Notes: generated by a model not told the origin, from the letters alone. A stretch of 64,000 nt of DNA from Erythrobacter sp. (GCA_009993605.1 JAACTB010000007.1:835333-899332), one strand, 5' to 3'. Numbered from the stretch's first letter, positions 53,158 to 63,346 are shown. Numbers and translations: made by a program.

Positions 53158-53691
53158 CTACCCCTTCCACTCCCGCCGTTCTTCCGCTGCTTTCAGGACT
53201 TCATAGGCGATTTGCAGTTTCTGGAATTCCTGCGCGGCTTCCGCGTCGTTCGGCTTCACGTCCGGGTGGACCGTCTTCGCCTTTTCGCGCCAGGCCTTCT
53301 TGATTGCGGGGAAGTCGGCATCGCTTTCGAGGCCGAGTGCGTCCAGTGCGCGCATCTCGTCCTGGGTGCGCGAGCCGTCGCCGCTGCCGCCCCAGCCGTA
53401 ATGCTGCGCTTCGGCATAGCCTGCATTCTCAGCCTGCTCGGCCTTGGTGCGCGCGGCCTTTTCTGCCTTGTCGAGCCCTTCGAAATAATCCCATTTCTGA
53501 TTGTATTCGGCGGCATGGCGCTGGCAGAAATACCAGCGATCGCGGCTGTTGGGCGCCTTGGGCGCGGGGCAATCGCCCACCTCCTCGCAGCCATGGCGGT
53601 CGCACAGCTTGACGTTCGCCGCCGCGCGCTCGCTTTCATAGCCGCGCCAGCGGGGAAAGCCCCAATCGTTGGAACGACGGGGCTTAGGCAT
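53158..53691 (-). CDS. J-domain protein with N-terminal Cys/His cluster
   Basis: 177 residues. N-terminal cluster C30, H33, C35, C41, C56, H59 (LCDRHGCEE, GDCPAP, YFCQRHAAE) suggests a zinc-binding module. The C-terminal J domain (about 112-175) has HPD at 142-144 (KTVHPDVKPND). DnaK co-chaperone of the small alphaproteobacterial type; partner specificity unknown. Confidence 0.8.
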   Translation of the reverse strand: MPKPRRSNDWGFPRWRGYESERAAANVKLCDRHGCEEVGDCPAPKAPNSRDRWYFCQRHAAEYNQKWDYFEGLDKAEKAARTKAEQAENAGYAEAQHYGWGGSGDGSRTQDEMRALDALGLESDADFPAIKKAWREKAKTVHPDVKPNDAEAAQEFQKLQIAYEVLKAAEERREWKG

Positions 53692-53766
53692 CTGAATCAG
53701 TCACTATAAAATCGGGCATCGCCAGTAACCTAGGCTTTCGGACCGGCAATGCCAATGTCGCAGAAG

Positions 53767-53800
53767 CGAGGGAGCGTCCGGTATCACGACCGCCCCCTCG
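53767..53800. terminator. Hairpin downstream of pal
   Basis: CGAGGGAGCG (53767-53776) pairs with CGCCCCCTCG (53791-53800) with one wobble. It lies just past the pal stop on the minus strand and is a reasonable end for the tol-pal operon, although the U-tract is poor. Confidence 0.4.
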
Positions 53801-53813
53801 ACCTGCAATCGGA

Positions 53814-54332
53814 TCAGTTGATCACCACGCTCGCGGCGCGCCGGTTCTGCGCCCAGGCGCTTTCATTGCTGCCGAGCGCCACGGGGCGTTCCTTGCCATA
53901 GCTGACGGTGCGGATGCGCGTCGCCGGAATGCCCAGGCTGACGAGATAGTTCTTCGCCGCATTGGCGCGCCGCTCACCCAGAGCGAGGTTGTATTCGCGC
54001 GTGCCGCGCTCGTCCGCGTGACCTTCGACGGTGAAGGTGATCTGCGGATACTGGCTGAAATACTGCGCCTGCACCTGCAAACGGCGCGTATCCTCGGCAT
54101 CGATATTGTAACGGTCGGTGTCGAAATAGACGACCGTATTCTGCGCGCCGACGGTTTCGGTGAAATGGCGCTGCGTACCGGGAGCGGCCACGCCCGGTCC
54201 GTTCGGCGCGGGGGTGGTCGCCGGCACGGTCTGCTGCGGGGGCGGCGGCAGTTCTTCGGGCGGCTGCTTCTTACAGGCGGCGAGCGCGAGCGCGCTGGCG
54301 AGGCAGACGGTGGCGGTCAGACGGGTGTTCAT
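53814..54332 (-). CDS. pal: Peptidoglycan-associated lipoprotein
   Basis: 172 residues. Lipobox ALAAC with C20; linker of Pro/Gln; OmpA domain (about 65-172) with VVYFDTDRYNID, TVEGHADERGTREYNLALGERRA and RTVSYGKERPVALG. Anchors the outer membrane to peptidoglycan and works with TolB. Last gene of ybgC-tolQRAB-pal. Confidence 0.95.
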   Translation of the reverse strand: MNTRLTATVCLASALALAACKKQPPEELPPPPQQTVPATTPAPNGPGVAAPGTQRHFTETVGAQNTVVYFDTDRYNIDAEDTRRLQVQAQYFSQYPQITFTVEGHADERGTREYNLALGERRANAAKNYLVSLGIPATRIRTVSYGKERPVALGSNESAWAQNRRAASVVIN

Positions 54333-54404
54333 AGGGGCCGATCCTTTTCGACTGTTTCAAAACCGGTGTGCGACCCGGCGAATGCAATACTCAAACCAAT
54401 GCTT

Positions 54405-55811
54405 TTACGGCAGGATCGGTCCCCATGCCGGGTCCGATCCGTCGACCGGGGTCGGCAGCTGGCGCTCGTTCTCGCCCGTCAGATCGACCTGCCACAAGCC
54501 GGTATTGCCCGAATTGCGCTCGGTGCGGAAAAACTGGACGATGCGGCCATTGGGCGACCAGGTCGGCGCCTCGTCCTGCCATCCGCTCGTCAGACGGCGG
54601 GCATTGCCGCCGCTCGGCGTCATGACGTAGATGTTGAAATTGCTCGCATTGGTAAAGGCGATCTGGTCGCCGCGCGGGCTCCATTCGGGCGTGGCGCAGC
54701 GCGAGCTGCCGAAGCTGATCCGGCGCTGATTGGTGCCGTCGGCGTTCATGATATAGCATTGCTGATTGCCCGACCGGTCGCTCTCGAACACGATCTGGCG
54801 CCCATCGGGCGAGAAGGATCCGCCGATATCGATCCCGGGTGCGTCGGTCAGCCGCGTGCTCTGGCCGCCCGTTACGGGAACGCGATAGATGTCGGTATTG
54901 CCGCCGACGGCCATCGAATAGAGGATATAGCGCCCATCCGGGCTCCAGCGCGGGGCGAAGGTCGGATTAGCGCTCTCCGTCACCAGAGTCTGGCTCCCCG
55001 TGCCCACGTCGTAGACGTAGATGCGCGGATTGCCGTCGACATAGCTCAGATAGACGAGCTGGCGATAATCGGGCGAATAGCGCGGGGTCAGCGCAGTCGT
55101 ACGGCCGGTGGTGATGAAGCGGTGGTTCGCCCCGTCGCTGTCCATGATGGCGAGCCGCTTGGTGCGGTTATCCTTCGGCCCCGTCTCGGCGATATAGGCG
55201 ATGCGGCTGTCGAAGAACGGGCTTTCCCCGGTCAGGCGCGAATAGACGAGGTCGGCGCATTTGTGCGCGGCGCGGCGCCAGTCGGACGGAGGCACCACCC
55301 AACCCTCGCGCACCAGCTCGTCGCGCAGGGCCATGTCGTAAAGATAGCAGCCGATCGTCAGCTTCCCGTCGCTGCGCCCGCGGACATAGCCATGCACCAG
55401 CATTTCGGCATTCCGGCTCGACCAGGTGCCCCAGGCGGGCGCCGTGATCTCGGAATAGCTGGGCGTCGGCAGCGAATCCGGGCCGGTCGGCTTGAACAAC
55501 CCGTTATTGCGCAGGTCCGAGGTGATGACGCGCGCCAGCTCGATCCCGAGCGCGGAGGTGCCCGACTGGTTGGCGGGCGTCGGCACGTTCCGGTCGGTCG
55601 CGAAGGCGGGAATGGCGATGCCGAGATCGTCGAGCCGGCCTTCGTAACTGACCGAGACGTTGAGGCCTTCACCCTCGTCCACCGTTTCGATCACGCCGCC
55701 TTCGGGAGGCGCTTCGCCCAGATCCTGATTCTGGGCGCTGAGCGGGGTGGCGATGAGCGCTGCGCCAGTGAGCAGTGGGGCCAGCAGCGGGGCGAGAATA
55801 CGCGAAATCAT
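54405..55811 (-). CDS. tolB: Tol-Pal translocation protein TolB
   Basis: 468 residues. Signal peptide to about residue 26, N-terminal TolB domain (LGIELARVITSDLRNNG), then a WD40-like PD40 propeller with repeats such as FAPRWSPDGRYILYSM, GSFSPDGRQIVFESDRSG and ATPEWSPRGDQIAF. Periplasmic partner of Pal. Overlaps tolA by four bases. Confidence 0.95.
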   Translation of the reverse strand: MISRILAPLLAPLLTGAALIATPLSAQNQDLGEAPPEGGVIETVDEGEGLNVSVSYEGRLDDLGIAIPAFATDRNVPTPANQSGTSALGIELARVITSDLRNNGLFKPTGPDSLPTPSYSEITAPAWGTWSSRNAEMLVHGYVRGRSDGKLTIGCYLYDMALRDELVREGWVVPPSDWRRAAHKCADLVYSRLTGESPFFDSRIAYIAETGPKDNRTKRLAIMDSDGANHRFITTGRTTALTPRYSPDYRQLVYLSYVDGNPRIYVYDVGTGSQTLVTESANPTFAPRWSPDGRYILYSMAVGGNTDIYRVPVTGGQSTRLTDAPGIDIGGSFSPDGRQIVFESDRSGNQQCYIMNADGTNQRRISFGSSRCATPEWSPRGDQIAFTNASNFNIYVMTPSGGNARRLTSGWQDEAPTWSPNGRIVQFFRTERNSGNTGLWQVDLTGENERQLPTPVDGSDPAWGPILP

Positions 55812-56716
55812 TGGGCGAGCCTCCAGTCGAGGTTGGCGGTGATGGTCTTCCAGGCCTCGTAATATTCTTCCGGCAGATCGAACGGCGCGGCCAGTTGCAC
55901 GGCGCGGATCGCCTGTTCGGCGTGGCGGTCGGCCTGGGCGCGATTGGTGTCGTTGACGCCGGTCTGGCGCGCCACGGTGGGGCGGCCCTGCAATTTGCCA
56001 TCCGCGCTCAATTGGAAGCGCACATAGGTGACGATCTTTTCGACCTCCGGCCCGTTGGGCGGCTGCCAGTGCGGCTTGATCTGCCGCGCGACGGCAGACG
56101 CGATCGAGGCCTTGGCGCTTGCCCCAATCTGCGAGGCGGGGGTGCGGGTTTCGGTGCTGGTCGCGCTGTCGCCGGCTCCAGCGAGGAAATTGTCGCCGAT
56201 GCGCGATGCGCCCCCGGTCCTGGCAGCGGGCTGCGCCGGGCGCTCGGCGGTTCGAGCGGGCGCCTCGGCACGGCGCGGTGTCTCGGTCCGGCGAGCGGGT
56301 GAAGGCGCGGGCGCAGGCGCAGGCGTGCGCGCGCGTTCGGTCTGGCGCGGCGCCGGCCTTTCGACTGGACGCGGTGCCGGGCGTTCGACCGGACGGGCGA
56401 CGGGCCGCTCGACCGGTCTTTCGACGGGACGTTCCACCGGGCGCTCCACCGGAGCGGGCGGGATTTCGGACGGCGGTGCGGGCGTGTCGCTCAGGATGGG
56501 CGCCGTCGACGCGGCGCTCTCGCTGACCGGATCGGGCGCGGTCGAGGTGAGGCCGACCTCGTCCGTCAGATTCACCGTCATGCGCTCGATCGGCTGCACG
56601 TTCTCGCGCTTGGTCGGCTGGAGCAGCAAGACGATCAGCAACAGGATGTGCAGCGCGACGGCCACGAACAGGCCGACGCGCTCTTCCCCTACAAGACCGG
56701 TTCTCTCCATCATCAC
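55808..56716 (-). CDS. tolA: TolA-like energy transducer
   Basis: 302 residues. One N-terminal membrane helix (VGLFVAVALHILLLIVLLL) carrying the TolA/TonB His. A long Pro/Arg-rich linker follows with tandem VERP units, then a C-terminal domain (about 205-302) with VTYVRFQLSADGKLQG and QAIRAVQLAAPFDLP. It spans the periplasm to contact Pal/TolB. The VERP block is a simple repeat that may vary in length between strains. Confidence 0.88.
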   Translation of the reverse strand: MMMERTGLVGEERVGLFVAVALHILLLIVLLLQPTKRENVQPIERMTVNLTDEVGLTSTAPDPVSESAASTAPILSDTPAPPSEIPPAPVERPVERPVERPVERPVARPVERPAPRPVERPAPRQTERARTPAPAPAPSPARRTETPRRAEAPARTAERPAQPAARTGGASRIGDNFLAGAGDSATSTETRTPASQIGASAKASIASAVARQIKPHWQPPNGPEVEKIVTYVRFQLSADGKLQGRPTVARQTGVNDTNRAQADRHAEQAIRAVQLAAPFDLPEEYYEAWKTITANLDWRLAQ

Positions 56717-56720
56717 GCGG

Positions 56721-57166
<446 letters not shown>

Positions 57167-57167
<1 letters not shown>

Positions 57168-57865
57168 TATTTCAGCTCCAGCTGGCGGCTGAAGCTGGAA
57201 TGCAACCGGTCGGAAAACCGCGTCAGCCGCGCTTCGTAGCGATTCACCGAATGGCTGAAGCGGTTATAGGCGATAACCGCCGGGATCGCGGCGAAGAGCC
57301 CGATCGCGGTGGCGAACAGCGCTTCGGAAATACCCGGCGCGACCACGGCCAGCGACGAATTTTCCTGCGCGCCGATCTGGAAGAAGCTGTTCATGATACC
57401 CCAGACCGTCCCGAACAGGCCGACGAAGGGCGCGACCGATCCGACCGTGGCGAGAAAGTTCAGCCGGTCCGCGAGGATATCCGCCTCGTTCGCGACCTGG
57501 CTTTCCATCGCGGAGGCGAGCCGCTGCCGCACCCCGTCGCGATCCTTCACCCCGTCGCGCGTCGAACGGCGCCATTCGGCCACGCCGGCATTGGCGACGC
57601 GCGCGGGCGGCAGATCCTTGCGCCCGCGTTCGGACATGAAGCGGTCGAAATTCTCCGCCTGCCAGAAATCCTCCTCGTAGGATTTGGTCTTGCCGTTCAG
57701 GCGGCCCATTCTGAGGCCGAATCCGACGATGATCATCCAGACCCAAATGCTGGCGAGCAACAGCCCCGCCATCACGAGCTGGACGACGATATCGGCATCG
57801 AGAAACAGTTCGACCGGATCGAGCCGGGTCGGCGCCGCGACGGCAAGAAGGGAAATTGTGGTCAT
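57167..57865 (-). CDS. tolQ: TolQ (ExbB/MotA-family) protein
   Basis: 232 residues with three membrane helices. The MotA/TolQ core is clear: [24 protein letters not shown] and [17 protein letters not shown]. Uses the proton gradient with TolR to energise TolA. Sixteen bases separate it from ybgC. Confidence 0.95.
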
Positions 57866-57881
57866 CTAAGGTCCTGGGCTT

Positions 57882-58331
57882 TTACGGGTTACTGGCCATG
57901 AAGCGGGCAAAGGCGGCGCGCCATTCTTCGGGCTGGCGGCGCGGGCGGCCATCGGGGGCGACGAAGCCGACGCGCAAGTCGGCTTCCGCAAGCACCTCGT
58001 CGCCGCGACGCGCGGTCTGGTGCATCCGGCAGCTTGCCGCGCGCATTTCGGTGCAGCGCGTCTCGATCATGACGTCATCATCGAGCTTTGCGGGTCGCAA
58101 AAATTTGAGCTGCACATCGGCGACGGCATAGGCCCCCACCCCCGCCTCGATCGCGGCCCGCTGGTCGATGTCGAGGCGGCGCAACAGATCGGAACGGGCG
58201 CGTTCGAACCAGCGCAGGTAATTGGCATGATAGGTGATGCCCGACAGGTCCGTATCCTCGTAATAGACGCGCACCGCATAGAAATGCGACGCGCCATCTA
58301 TCGTGCCATCGGGAAAGGAAGGTCGAGCCAT
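57882..58331 (-). CDS. ybgC: Tol-Pal-associated acyl-CoA thioesterase
   Basis: 149 residues from the ATG at 58331 (a GTG directly before it is also in frame). Hot-dog fold with the catalytic Asp in VYYEDTDLSGITYHANYLRW. First gene of the tol-pal operon; family members hydrolyse short or long acyl-CoAs and may tune phospholipid metabolism at the division site. Confidence 0.93.
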   Translation of the reverse strand: MARPSFPDGTIDGASHFYAVRVYYEDTDLSGITYHANYLRWFERARSDLLRRLDIDQRAAIEAGVGAYAVADVQLKFLRPAKLDDDVMIETRCTEMRAASCRMHQTARRGDEVLAEADLRVGFVAPDGRPRRQPEEWRAAFARFMASNP

Positions 58332-58412
58332 CACCGGCGCGTTAGCCGAGGTCGGACTCCCCCGGCAATCGAAACCGACGAAGCGTTGGCGAGAGGCGAT
58401 GGACGCTCGGCC

Positions 58413-58793
58413 CTATCGCCGCGCAATCATCGGCCCGAGCGGTTCGCCGCCGAAAAGGTGAACGTGAAGGTGCGGGACCTCCTGCCCCCCATGCGGCCCG
58501 ACATTGGCGAGGAGGCGATAGCCGGGTTCGACCAGACCCTTCTGCCGCGCCACGGTCCCGACAGCCCGGACGAAACCGCCGATTTCCTCGTCCGAGGCAT
58601 CACGCGAGAAATCGTCCCAGCTGACATAGCGGCCTTTGGGGACGACCAGCGTGTGGATTTCGGCCTGCGCGTTGATATCCTCGAAGGCGTAGGCCCATTC
58701 GTCTTCATAGACCTTGGTCGAAGGAATCTCGCCGCGCAGGATCTTGGCGAAGATATTCGCATCGTCATAGGGCTTGGTCGCGTCGATGGGCAT
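58413..58793 (-). CDS. HIT-family nucleotide hydrolase
   Basis: 126 residues from the ATG at 58793, overlapping the hisE stop (ATGA). The histidine triad HLHVHLFGG and the N-terminal IFAKILRGEIPSTKVYED are typical of the HINT/PKCI branch (purine nucleoside phosphoramidase). Placement after hisE is common in alphaproteobacteria. Confidence 0.92.
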   Translation of the reverse strand: MPIDATKPYDDANIFAKILRGEIPSTKVYEDEWAYAFEDINAQAEIHTLVVPKGRYVSWDDFSRDASDEEIGGFVRAVGTVARQKGLVEPGYRLLANVGPHGGQEVPHLHVHLFGGEPLGPMIARR

Positions 58794-59107
58794 CAGCTGC
58801 TCCTGCTCGCTTTTTCCTCGAGACCCGAAACGCCTTCGCGGCGATCGAGTTCGGCCATGACTTCGTTCAAGGTCACGTCCTTTTCCGCCAGCATGACCAG
58901 CAGGTGGAACAGAACGTCGGCTGCCTCGCCGATCAATTCCCCACGATCCTGCGCCAGGGCAGCGACCACCGCTTCGACCGCTTCTTCGCCGAATTTGCGG
59001 GCGATCACCGGCAGGCCGCGCGCCGAGAGGCTGGCGACATAGCTGGTTGCGGCGTCCGCACGGCGACGGTCGGCGATCGTGTTTTCCAGGCGAAAGAGCG
59101 TGTCCAT
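58793..59107 (-). CDS. hisE: Phosphoribosyl-ATP pyrophosphatase
   Basis: 104 residues, MazG-like all-helical fold with KFGEEAVEAVVAALA and ELIGEAADVLFHLLVML. Second step of histidine synthesis. Coupled to the HIT gene downstream. Confidence 0.92.
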   Translation of the reverse strand: MDTLFRLENTIADRRRADAATSYVASLSARGLPVIARKFGEEAVEAVVAALAQDRGELIGEAADVLFHLLVMLAEKDVTLNEVMAELDRREGVSGLEEKASRSS

Positions 59108-59167
59108 GATCGCGCACCCATGCGGCGCGGCGCGGACGAAATCAATGCCGCGGAGGGGCGTCGCCGC

Positions 59168-59341
59168 TCAATCCTCGCTCGGCGCGCCCGATCGGATACC
59201 GATAAGGCGCCCGGCCACCAGCGCCCCGCATGCGGTCAGGATCACGGCAAGCGCGCTCGGTTCGCCGACGGCGTGCGACATGGTCTGCACGAACGGCAGG
59301 TCCGCGACCTGGGAGGCAAGAGCGGCGAGGTGATTCGTCAT
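59168..59341 (-). CDS. Small putative membrane protein (57 aa)
   Basis: Open frame from ATG 59341 to TGA, sitting between hisF and hisE on the same strand. The product begins MTNHLAALASQVADL and has one hydrophobic segment (EPSALAVILTACGALVAG) followed by basic residues. There is no clear ribosome site. The tail looks faintly like a PEP-type sorting signal but there is no signal peptide. May be a chance frame. Confidence 0.4.
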   Translation of the reverse strand: MTNHLAALASQVADLPFVQTMSHAVGEPSALAVILTACGALVAGRLIGIRSGAPSED

Positions 59342-59431
59342 GCGGTGCTTTTATCATAGGATATTGCAAACAAGGGCACCCAGAGATGGGCTGTCCCTTT
59401 GCGAGACTGGTTCGGTTGCCGCCGTGAAAGG

Positions 59432-60190
59432 CTAGACGCGCACCGGCAGGCCTGCGGCGCGCAGAGCGTCATGCGCCTCGGCGATGCTGTACTGGCCAAA
59501 ATGGAAGATCGAGGCGGCGAGCACCGCGCTCGCATGGCCCTCGGTCACGCCCGCGACGAGATGATCGAGCGTTCCGACGCCACCGCTCGCAATCACGGGC
59601 ACGCGCACCGCATCGGCGATCGTGCGGGTGAGGTCGAGATCGTACCCCCGCTTCGTCCCGTCCCCATCCATCGAGGTCACCAGCAATTCGCCCGCTCCCA
59701 GTTCCGCCAGGCGCACGGCGTGTTCGACCGCATCGATTCCGGTCGCGCGGCGTCCGCCATGGGTAAAGATTTCCCAGCCGTCTCCGGTGGACCGCGCATC
59801 CACGCTGGCGACCACGCACTGGCTGCCGAAACGCTCGGCGATCTCGGCGACCAGTTCGGGCCGTTCGACCGCCGCGCTGTTGACCGCGACCTTGTCCGCG
59901 CCTGCCAGCAGCAGCGCGCGCGCATCCTCGGCGCTGCGCACGCCGCCGCCCACGGTCAGCGGCATGAAGCAGACCGCGGCAGTGCGCCGGACGATGTCGA
60001 GCAGCGTCCCGCGCCCTTCGTGGCTGGCGGAAATGTCGAGGAAGCACAACTCGTCCGCCCCCGCCGCATCGTAGGCCTGCGCCTGCTCGACCGGGTCGCC
60101 TGCATCCTTCAAGTCGACGAAATTGACGCCCTTGACCACGCGGCCATTCGCCACGTCGAGGCAGGGGATCACGCGAACGCGGACTGTCAT
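59432..60190 (-). CDS. hisF: Imidazole glycerol phosphate synthase, cyclase subunit
   Basis: 252 residues, (beta/alpha)8 barrel. Catalytic Asp residues sit in [16 protein letters not shown] and [16 protein letters not shown]; the phosphate loops [10 protein letters not shown] and GGVGTLDHL are present. Works with HisH. The repeat copy 2 lies two bases upstream of its ATG, so hisF is separated from hisA by that element. Confidence 0.95.
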   Translation of the reverse strand: MTVRVRVIPCLDVANGRVVKGVNFVDLKDAGDPVEQAQAYDAAGADELCFLDISASHEGRGTLLDIVRRTAAVCFMPLTVGGGVRSAEDARALLLAGADKVAVNSAAVERPELVAEIAERFGSQCVVASVDARSTGDGWEIFTHGGRRATGIDAVEHAVRLAELGAGELLVTSMDGDGTKRGYDLDLTRTIADAVRVPVIASGGVGTLDHLVAGVTEGHASAVLAASIFHFGQYSIAEAHDALRAAGLPVRV

Positions 60191-60192
60191 AT

Positions 60193-60339
60193 ATCCTCCC
60201 CGGCTCGGGGAGGGGGACCGCCGCCGAAGGCGGGGGTGGAGGGGCGCCGCCGCAGAAAAGCTCCAGCGATTGGGCGGGTCGAAGAGGGGTGCCCCTCCAC
60301 CATGCTACGCATGGTCCCCCTCCCCGTACCGGGGAGGAT
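60193..60339. repeat. Nested-palindrome intergenic repeat, copy 2
   Basis: 147 bases, same length and arms as the copy at 12419-12565 (ends ATCCTCCCCGG / CCGGGGAGGAT; internal GGGGTGGAGGGGC and GCCCCTCCACCA, TGGTCCCCCTCCCC). The central 35 or so bases differ. It fills the hisA-hisF gap and must be transcribed with the his genes, where it would form a large RNA hairpin just before the hisF start. Confidence 0.85.
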
Positions 60340-60353
60340 CGAAAACGCATCCA

Positions 60354-61094
60354 TCATGCCCGCCCTTCGCCTCGTCGCGCCATCGCCAGCGCCGCCGCCA
60401 GATCGAGCCGCCCGTCATACAGCGCTCGCCCGGTGATCACGCCCTCGATCCCCTCGTGAGCGTGCAAAGACAATACATGGATATCGTCCAGCCCCTTCAC
60501 CCCGCCGCTGGCGATCACCGGCATATCGGTCCGGCGCGCAAGGTCGAGCGTGGCGTCGATATTGCAGCCCTTGAGCAGCCCGTCGCGCCCGATATCGGTG
60601 AAAAGCAGCGAGGCGACGCCCGCATCCTCGAACCGGCGGGCCATGTCGTGGACGGGCACGTCGGACACTTCCGCCCAGCCCTCGGTCGCCACCATCCCGT
60701 CGCGCGCATCGACCGCGACGACGATGCCGTTCTCCCACTCCTTCGCCATGTCCTTGACGAATTGCGGGTCCTTGAGGGCCGCCGATCCGATTACCAGCCG
60801 CGACACGCCCAGCGCGAACCAGCCCTCGACATCGGAAGGTTTGCGGATACCACCGCCCAATTGGACATGGCCGGGAAACGCCTCGACGATCCGCTCCACC
60901 GCAGCGCGATTGCGGCTCTCGCCCGCAAAGGCCCCGTCGAGATCGACCACATGCAAATGCTCGGCCCCGGCTTCCGCGAACAGCAACGCCTGCGCGGCGG
61001 GATCGTCGCCATAGACGGTCGCGCGATCCATATCGCCTTCGGCGAGGCGCACCACCTGGCCGTTCTTCAAATCGATGGCAGGAAAGACGATCAT
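60354..61094 (-). CDS. hisA: Phosphoribosylformimino-5-aminoimidazole carboxamide ribotide isomerase
   Basis: 246 residues from the ATG at 61094. HisA barrel with FPAIDLKNGQVVRL, LGGGIRKPSDVEGW, VVAVDARDGMVATEGW and ASGGVKGLDDI. Four bases separate it from hisH. Confidence 0.95.
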   Translation of the reverse strand: MIVFPAIDLKNGQVVRLAEGDMDRATVYGDDPAAQALLFAEAGAEHLHVVDLDGAFAGESRNRAAVERIVEAFPGHVQLGGGIRKPSDVEGWFALGVSRLVIGSAALKDPQFVKDMAKEWENGIVVAVDARDGMVATEGWAEVSDVPVHDMARRFEDAGVASLLFTDIGRDGLLKGCNIDATLDLARRTDMPVIASGGVKGLDDIHVLSLHAHEGIEGVITGRALYDGRLDLAAALAMARRGEGRA

Positions 61095-61098
61095 CGGG

Positions 61099-61725
61099 TC
61101 AGGGCCGCCATGCGAGAAACCTTTCGAGCAATGCCAGCCCGTAGGCCTGGCTCTTTTCGGGATGGAACTGGACGCCGAGCAGATTGTCGCGCCCGACCGC
61201 CGCGACAAGGCCGCCGCCATGATCGGTCATGGCGATCACGTCGCGGCCATTGTCCGCGTGGAAATGGTAGGAATGGAGGAAATAGGCCTCGCCCGTCTCG
61301 ATTACCGGATCCTCTTCGGCATGCGGGGTCAGCGCAACGTCGTTCCAGCCCATATGCGGGACCTTTACGCTCGCATCGATCGGTTCGATCGCGCGCACCT
61401 CGCCCGCGATCCAGTCGAGACCCGGCGTGGTCCCGTGTTCGAGCCCGCGCGTCGCGAGCAATTGCATTCCGACGCAGATGCCGAGGAAGGGCGCACCGCC
61501 GACCTGGACACGCTCCGTCATCGCCTCGACAGCGCCAGTCTGCGCCCGCAACCCTTCGGCGCAGGCCTTGAACGAACCGACGCCGGGCAGGACGATCCGG
61601 TCGGCGCTGCGCAACACGTCCGGATCGGCGGTGACCGTCACTTCCGCCCCGACCTTGCGCAGCGCATTCTCGACCGAATGGAGATTGCCCGCGCCGTAAT
61701 CGACGAGCGCAACGCTTTCAGCCAC
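61099..61725 (-). CDS. hisH: Imidazole glycerol phosphate synthase, glutaminase subunit
   Basis: 208 residues. Class I amidotransferase triad: Cys in [11 protein letters not shown], His and Glu in [11 protein letters not shown] terminus [14 protein letters not shown] is typical. Overlaps hisB by eight bases. Confidence 0.95.
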   Translation of the reverse strand: MAESVALVDYGAGNLHSVENALRKVGAEVTVTADPDVLRSADRIVLPGVGSFKACAEGLRAQTGAVEAMTERVQVGGAPFLGICVGMQLLATRGLEHGTTPGLDWIAGEVRAIEPIDASVKVPHMGWNDVALTPHAEEDPVIETGEAYFLHSYHFHADNGRDVIAMTDHGGGLVAAVGRDNLLGVQFHPEKSQAYGLALLERFLAWRP

Positions 61726-62311
61726 CGAGCTGGCCCTTGGTGCTCGGGATCGCGCCGTGCTTGCGCGGATCGATCTCGACCGCCTGACGCATGGCGCGCG
61801 CGAAGCCCTTGTAGAGCGCTTCGCAGATATGGTGGTTATTGCTGCCGTAGATCAGCTCGCAATGCAGCGTGATGCCTGCCGTCTGCGCGACAGAGTGGAA
61901 CCAGTGTTCGATCAGCTCGGTATCCCACTCGCCCAGTTTGGTCTGCGTGAACCCCGCCTTCCAGACGAGCCACGGACGGCCCGAAATATCGAGCGCGACG
62001 CGCGCCAGCGTCTCGTCCATTGGGGAATAGGCCGTGCCGTAACGCGCGATCCCGCCCTTGTCGCCGAGCGCGTGGTTGATCGCCTGGCCCAAAGCCAGCG
62101 CGCTGTCCTCGGTCGTGTGATGCTGATCGACATGGAGATCCCCATCGACCTTCATCGTCACGTCGATCAGCGAATGGCGGCTGACCTGTTCGACCATGTG
62201 ATCGAGAAAGCCGATCCCCGTCGCGATGTCGTATTGTCCCGTCCCGTCGAGATCGACCTCGACGAGGATCTTCGTTTCCGCGGTATTCCGCTCTATCCGG
62301 CCGGTGCGCAT
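61718..62311 (-). CDS. hisB: Imidazoleglycerol-phosphate dehydratase
   Basis: 197 residues from the ATG at 62311; the frame is open far upstream but only this start gives the right protein. Metal-binding motifs [31 protein letters not shown] and [10 protein letters not shown] are all there. First gene of the his cluster, divergent from sspB. Confidence 0.95.
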   Translation of the reverse strand: MRTGRIERNTAETKILVEVDLDGTGQYDIATGIGFLDHMVEQVSRHSLIDVTMKVDGDLHVDQHHTTEDSALALGQAINHALGDKGGIARYGTAYSPMDETLARVALDISGRPWLVWKAGFTQTKLGEWDTELIEHWFHSVAQTAGITLHCELIYGSNNHHICEALYKGFARAMRQAVEIDPRKHGAIPSTKGQLGG

Positions 62312-62392
62312 GGGGCGCGCTATAGAAGCTGTGCACGGCTTCGCAAGCATTCCGGCTTGACCGGCGCGCGACGCCGCTCCACCTAGCGCGCC

Positions 62393-62896
62393 ATGAGCGA
62401 CGATCCGCCCGACAGCCTGATCCCCTACGACGCCATCGTGCAGGAGGCCCTGCGCGCCGTGGTCGGCCGCGTGCTCGGCGAAATCGTCGCAGGCGGCAGC
62501 GAATTGCCCGGTGCCCACCACTTCTACATCACTTTCAAGACGCACGCCGCGGGCGTCAGCGTCCCGCCGTCCCTGCGCGAACGCTTCCCCGACGAGATGA
62601 CCATCGTGCTGCAGAACAAGTTCTGGGATCTGAAGGTGGAGGAGGACCATTTCAGCGTCGGCCTCAGCTTCAACCAGATCCCCGCCGAACTCGTGATTCC
62701 CTACGCCGCGATCACCCAGTTCGTCGATCCGGCGGTCGATTTCGGTCTCCAGTTCCAGGCGACGGTCGAAGGCATGGAGCCGACCGAGACCGACGATCCC
62801 GAAAATGACGGGGCGGAACAGGGCGATGGCCCGCCCGTTGTGGAAAGTGAAGACGGTTCGAACGTCGTCACGGTCGATTTCGGCCGCAAGAAATAA
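62393..62896 (+). CDS. sspB: ClpXP adaptor SspB (alphaproteobacterial type)
   Basis: 167 residues. Substrate-binding core with [32 protein letters not shown] and [21 protein letters not shown]; acidic linker; C-terminal ClpX-docking tail [12 protein letters not shown]. Delivers ssrA-tagged proteins to ClpXP. Confidence 0.93.
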   Translation: MSDDPPDSLIPYDAIVQEALRAVVGRVLGEIVAGGSELPGAHHFYITFKTHAAGVSVPPSLRERFPDEMTIVLQNKFWDLKVEEDHFSVGLSFNQIPAELVIPYAAITQFVDPAVDFGLQFQATVEGMEPTETDDPENDGAEQGDGPPVVESEDGSNVVTVDFGRKK

Positions 62897-62932
62897 GGGC
62901 GCACGCAGACTGCGCCATACAGGGGCAGTAGC

Positions 62933-63346
62933 ATGGTAAAACACGTTAGCGCATACGGGGCCAATGCGGTCGACAGGGCACGGGCGAAAGCGCCCGGGAA
63001 GACCGAAGGCATGCCCGGGCCGACGCACAATCCCGCCACCAATCTTCTGATGGCCGATGTCGTGATCCGCGCCGGATCCTATGTCGCGCGCCGCGCGATC
63101 GAGAAGGGGATCCTGCGCGGCCGCTATGGCAAGGACGTGGCGCGCGACATCGTGCGCAACAAGACGCTCGGCCAATCGCTGTTCAGCTACGGCCTCGCCA
63201 AGCTCGCCACCAAGAACCTGCCCGGCGCGGTGATCGTGGGCGGCGGCGCTTTGGTCAAAACCCTCTACGATCGGCGCAAGAGCCGGGGCAGCCAGCGCCG
63301 CGAAGGGGATCGCGAGCTGATCGAACAGGCCCACCGCGACGACTGA
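62933..63346 (+). CDS. Conserved-looking basic protein of unknown function
   Basis: 137 residues, 36 bases after sspB. Basic and helical, with a moderately hydrophobic Gly/Ala stretch near residue 90-110 ([19 protein letters not shown]) and an Arg-rich end ([13 protein letters not shown]). I do not recognise it. Possibly co-transcribed with sspB. Confidence 0.6.
   Translation: MVKHVSAYGANAVDRARAKAPGKTEGMPGPTHNPATNLLMADVVIRAGSYVARRAIEKGILRGRYGKDVARDIVRNKTLGQSLFSYGLAKLATKNLPGAVIVGGGALVKTLYDRRKSRGSQRREGDRELIEQAHRDD

Noticed and set aside
59168..59341. PEP-CTERM sorted protein
   Set aside because: The EPS-hydrophobic-basic tail is weak and there is no signal peptide, so the exosortase interpretation is not supported.
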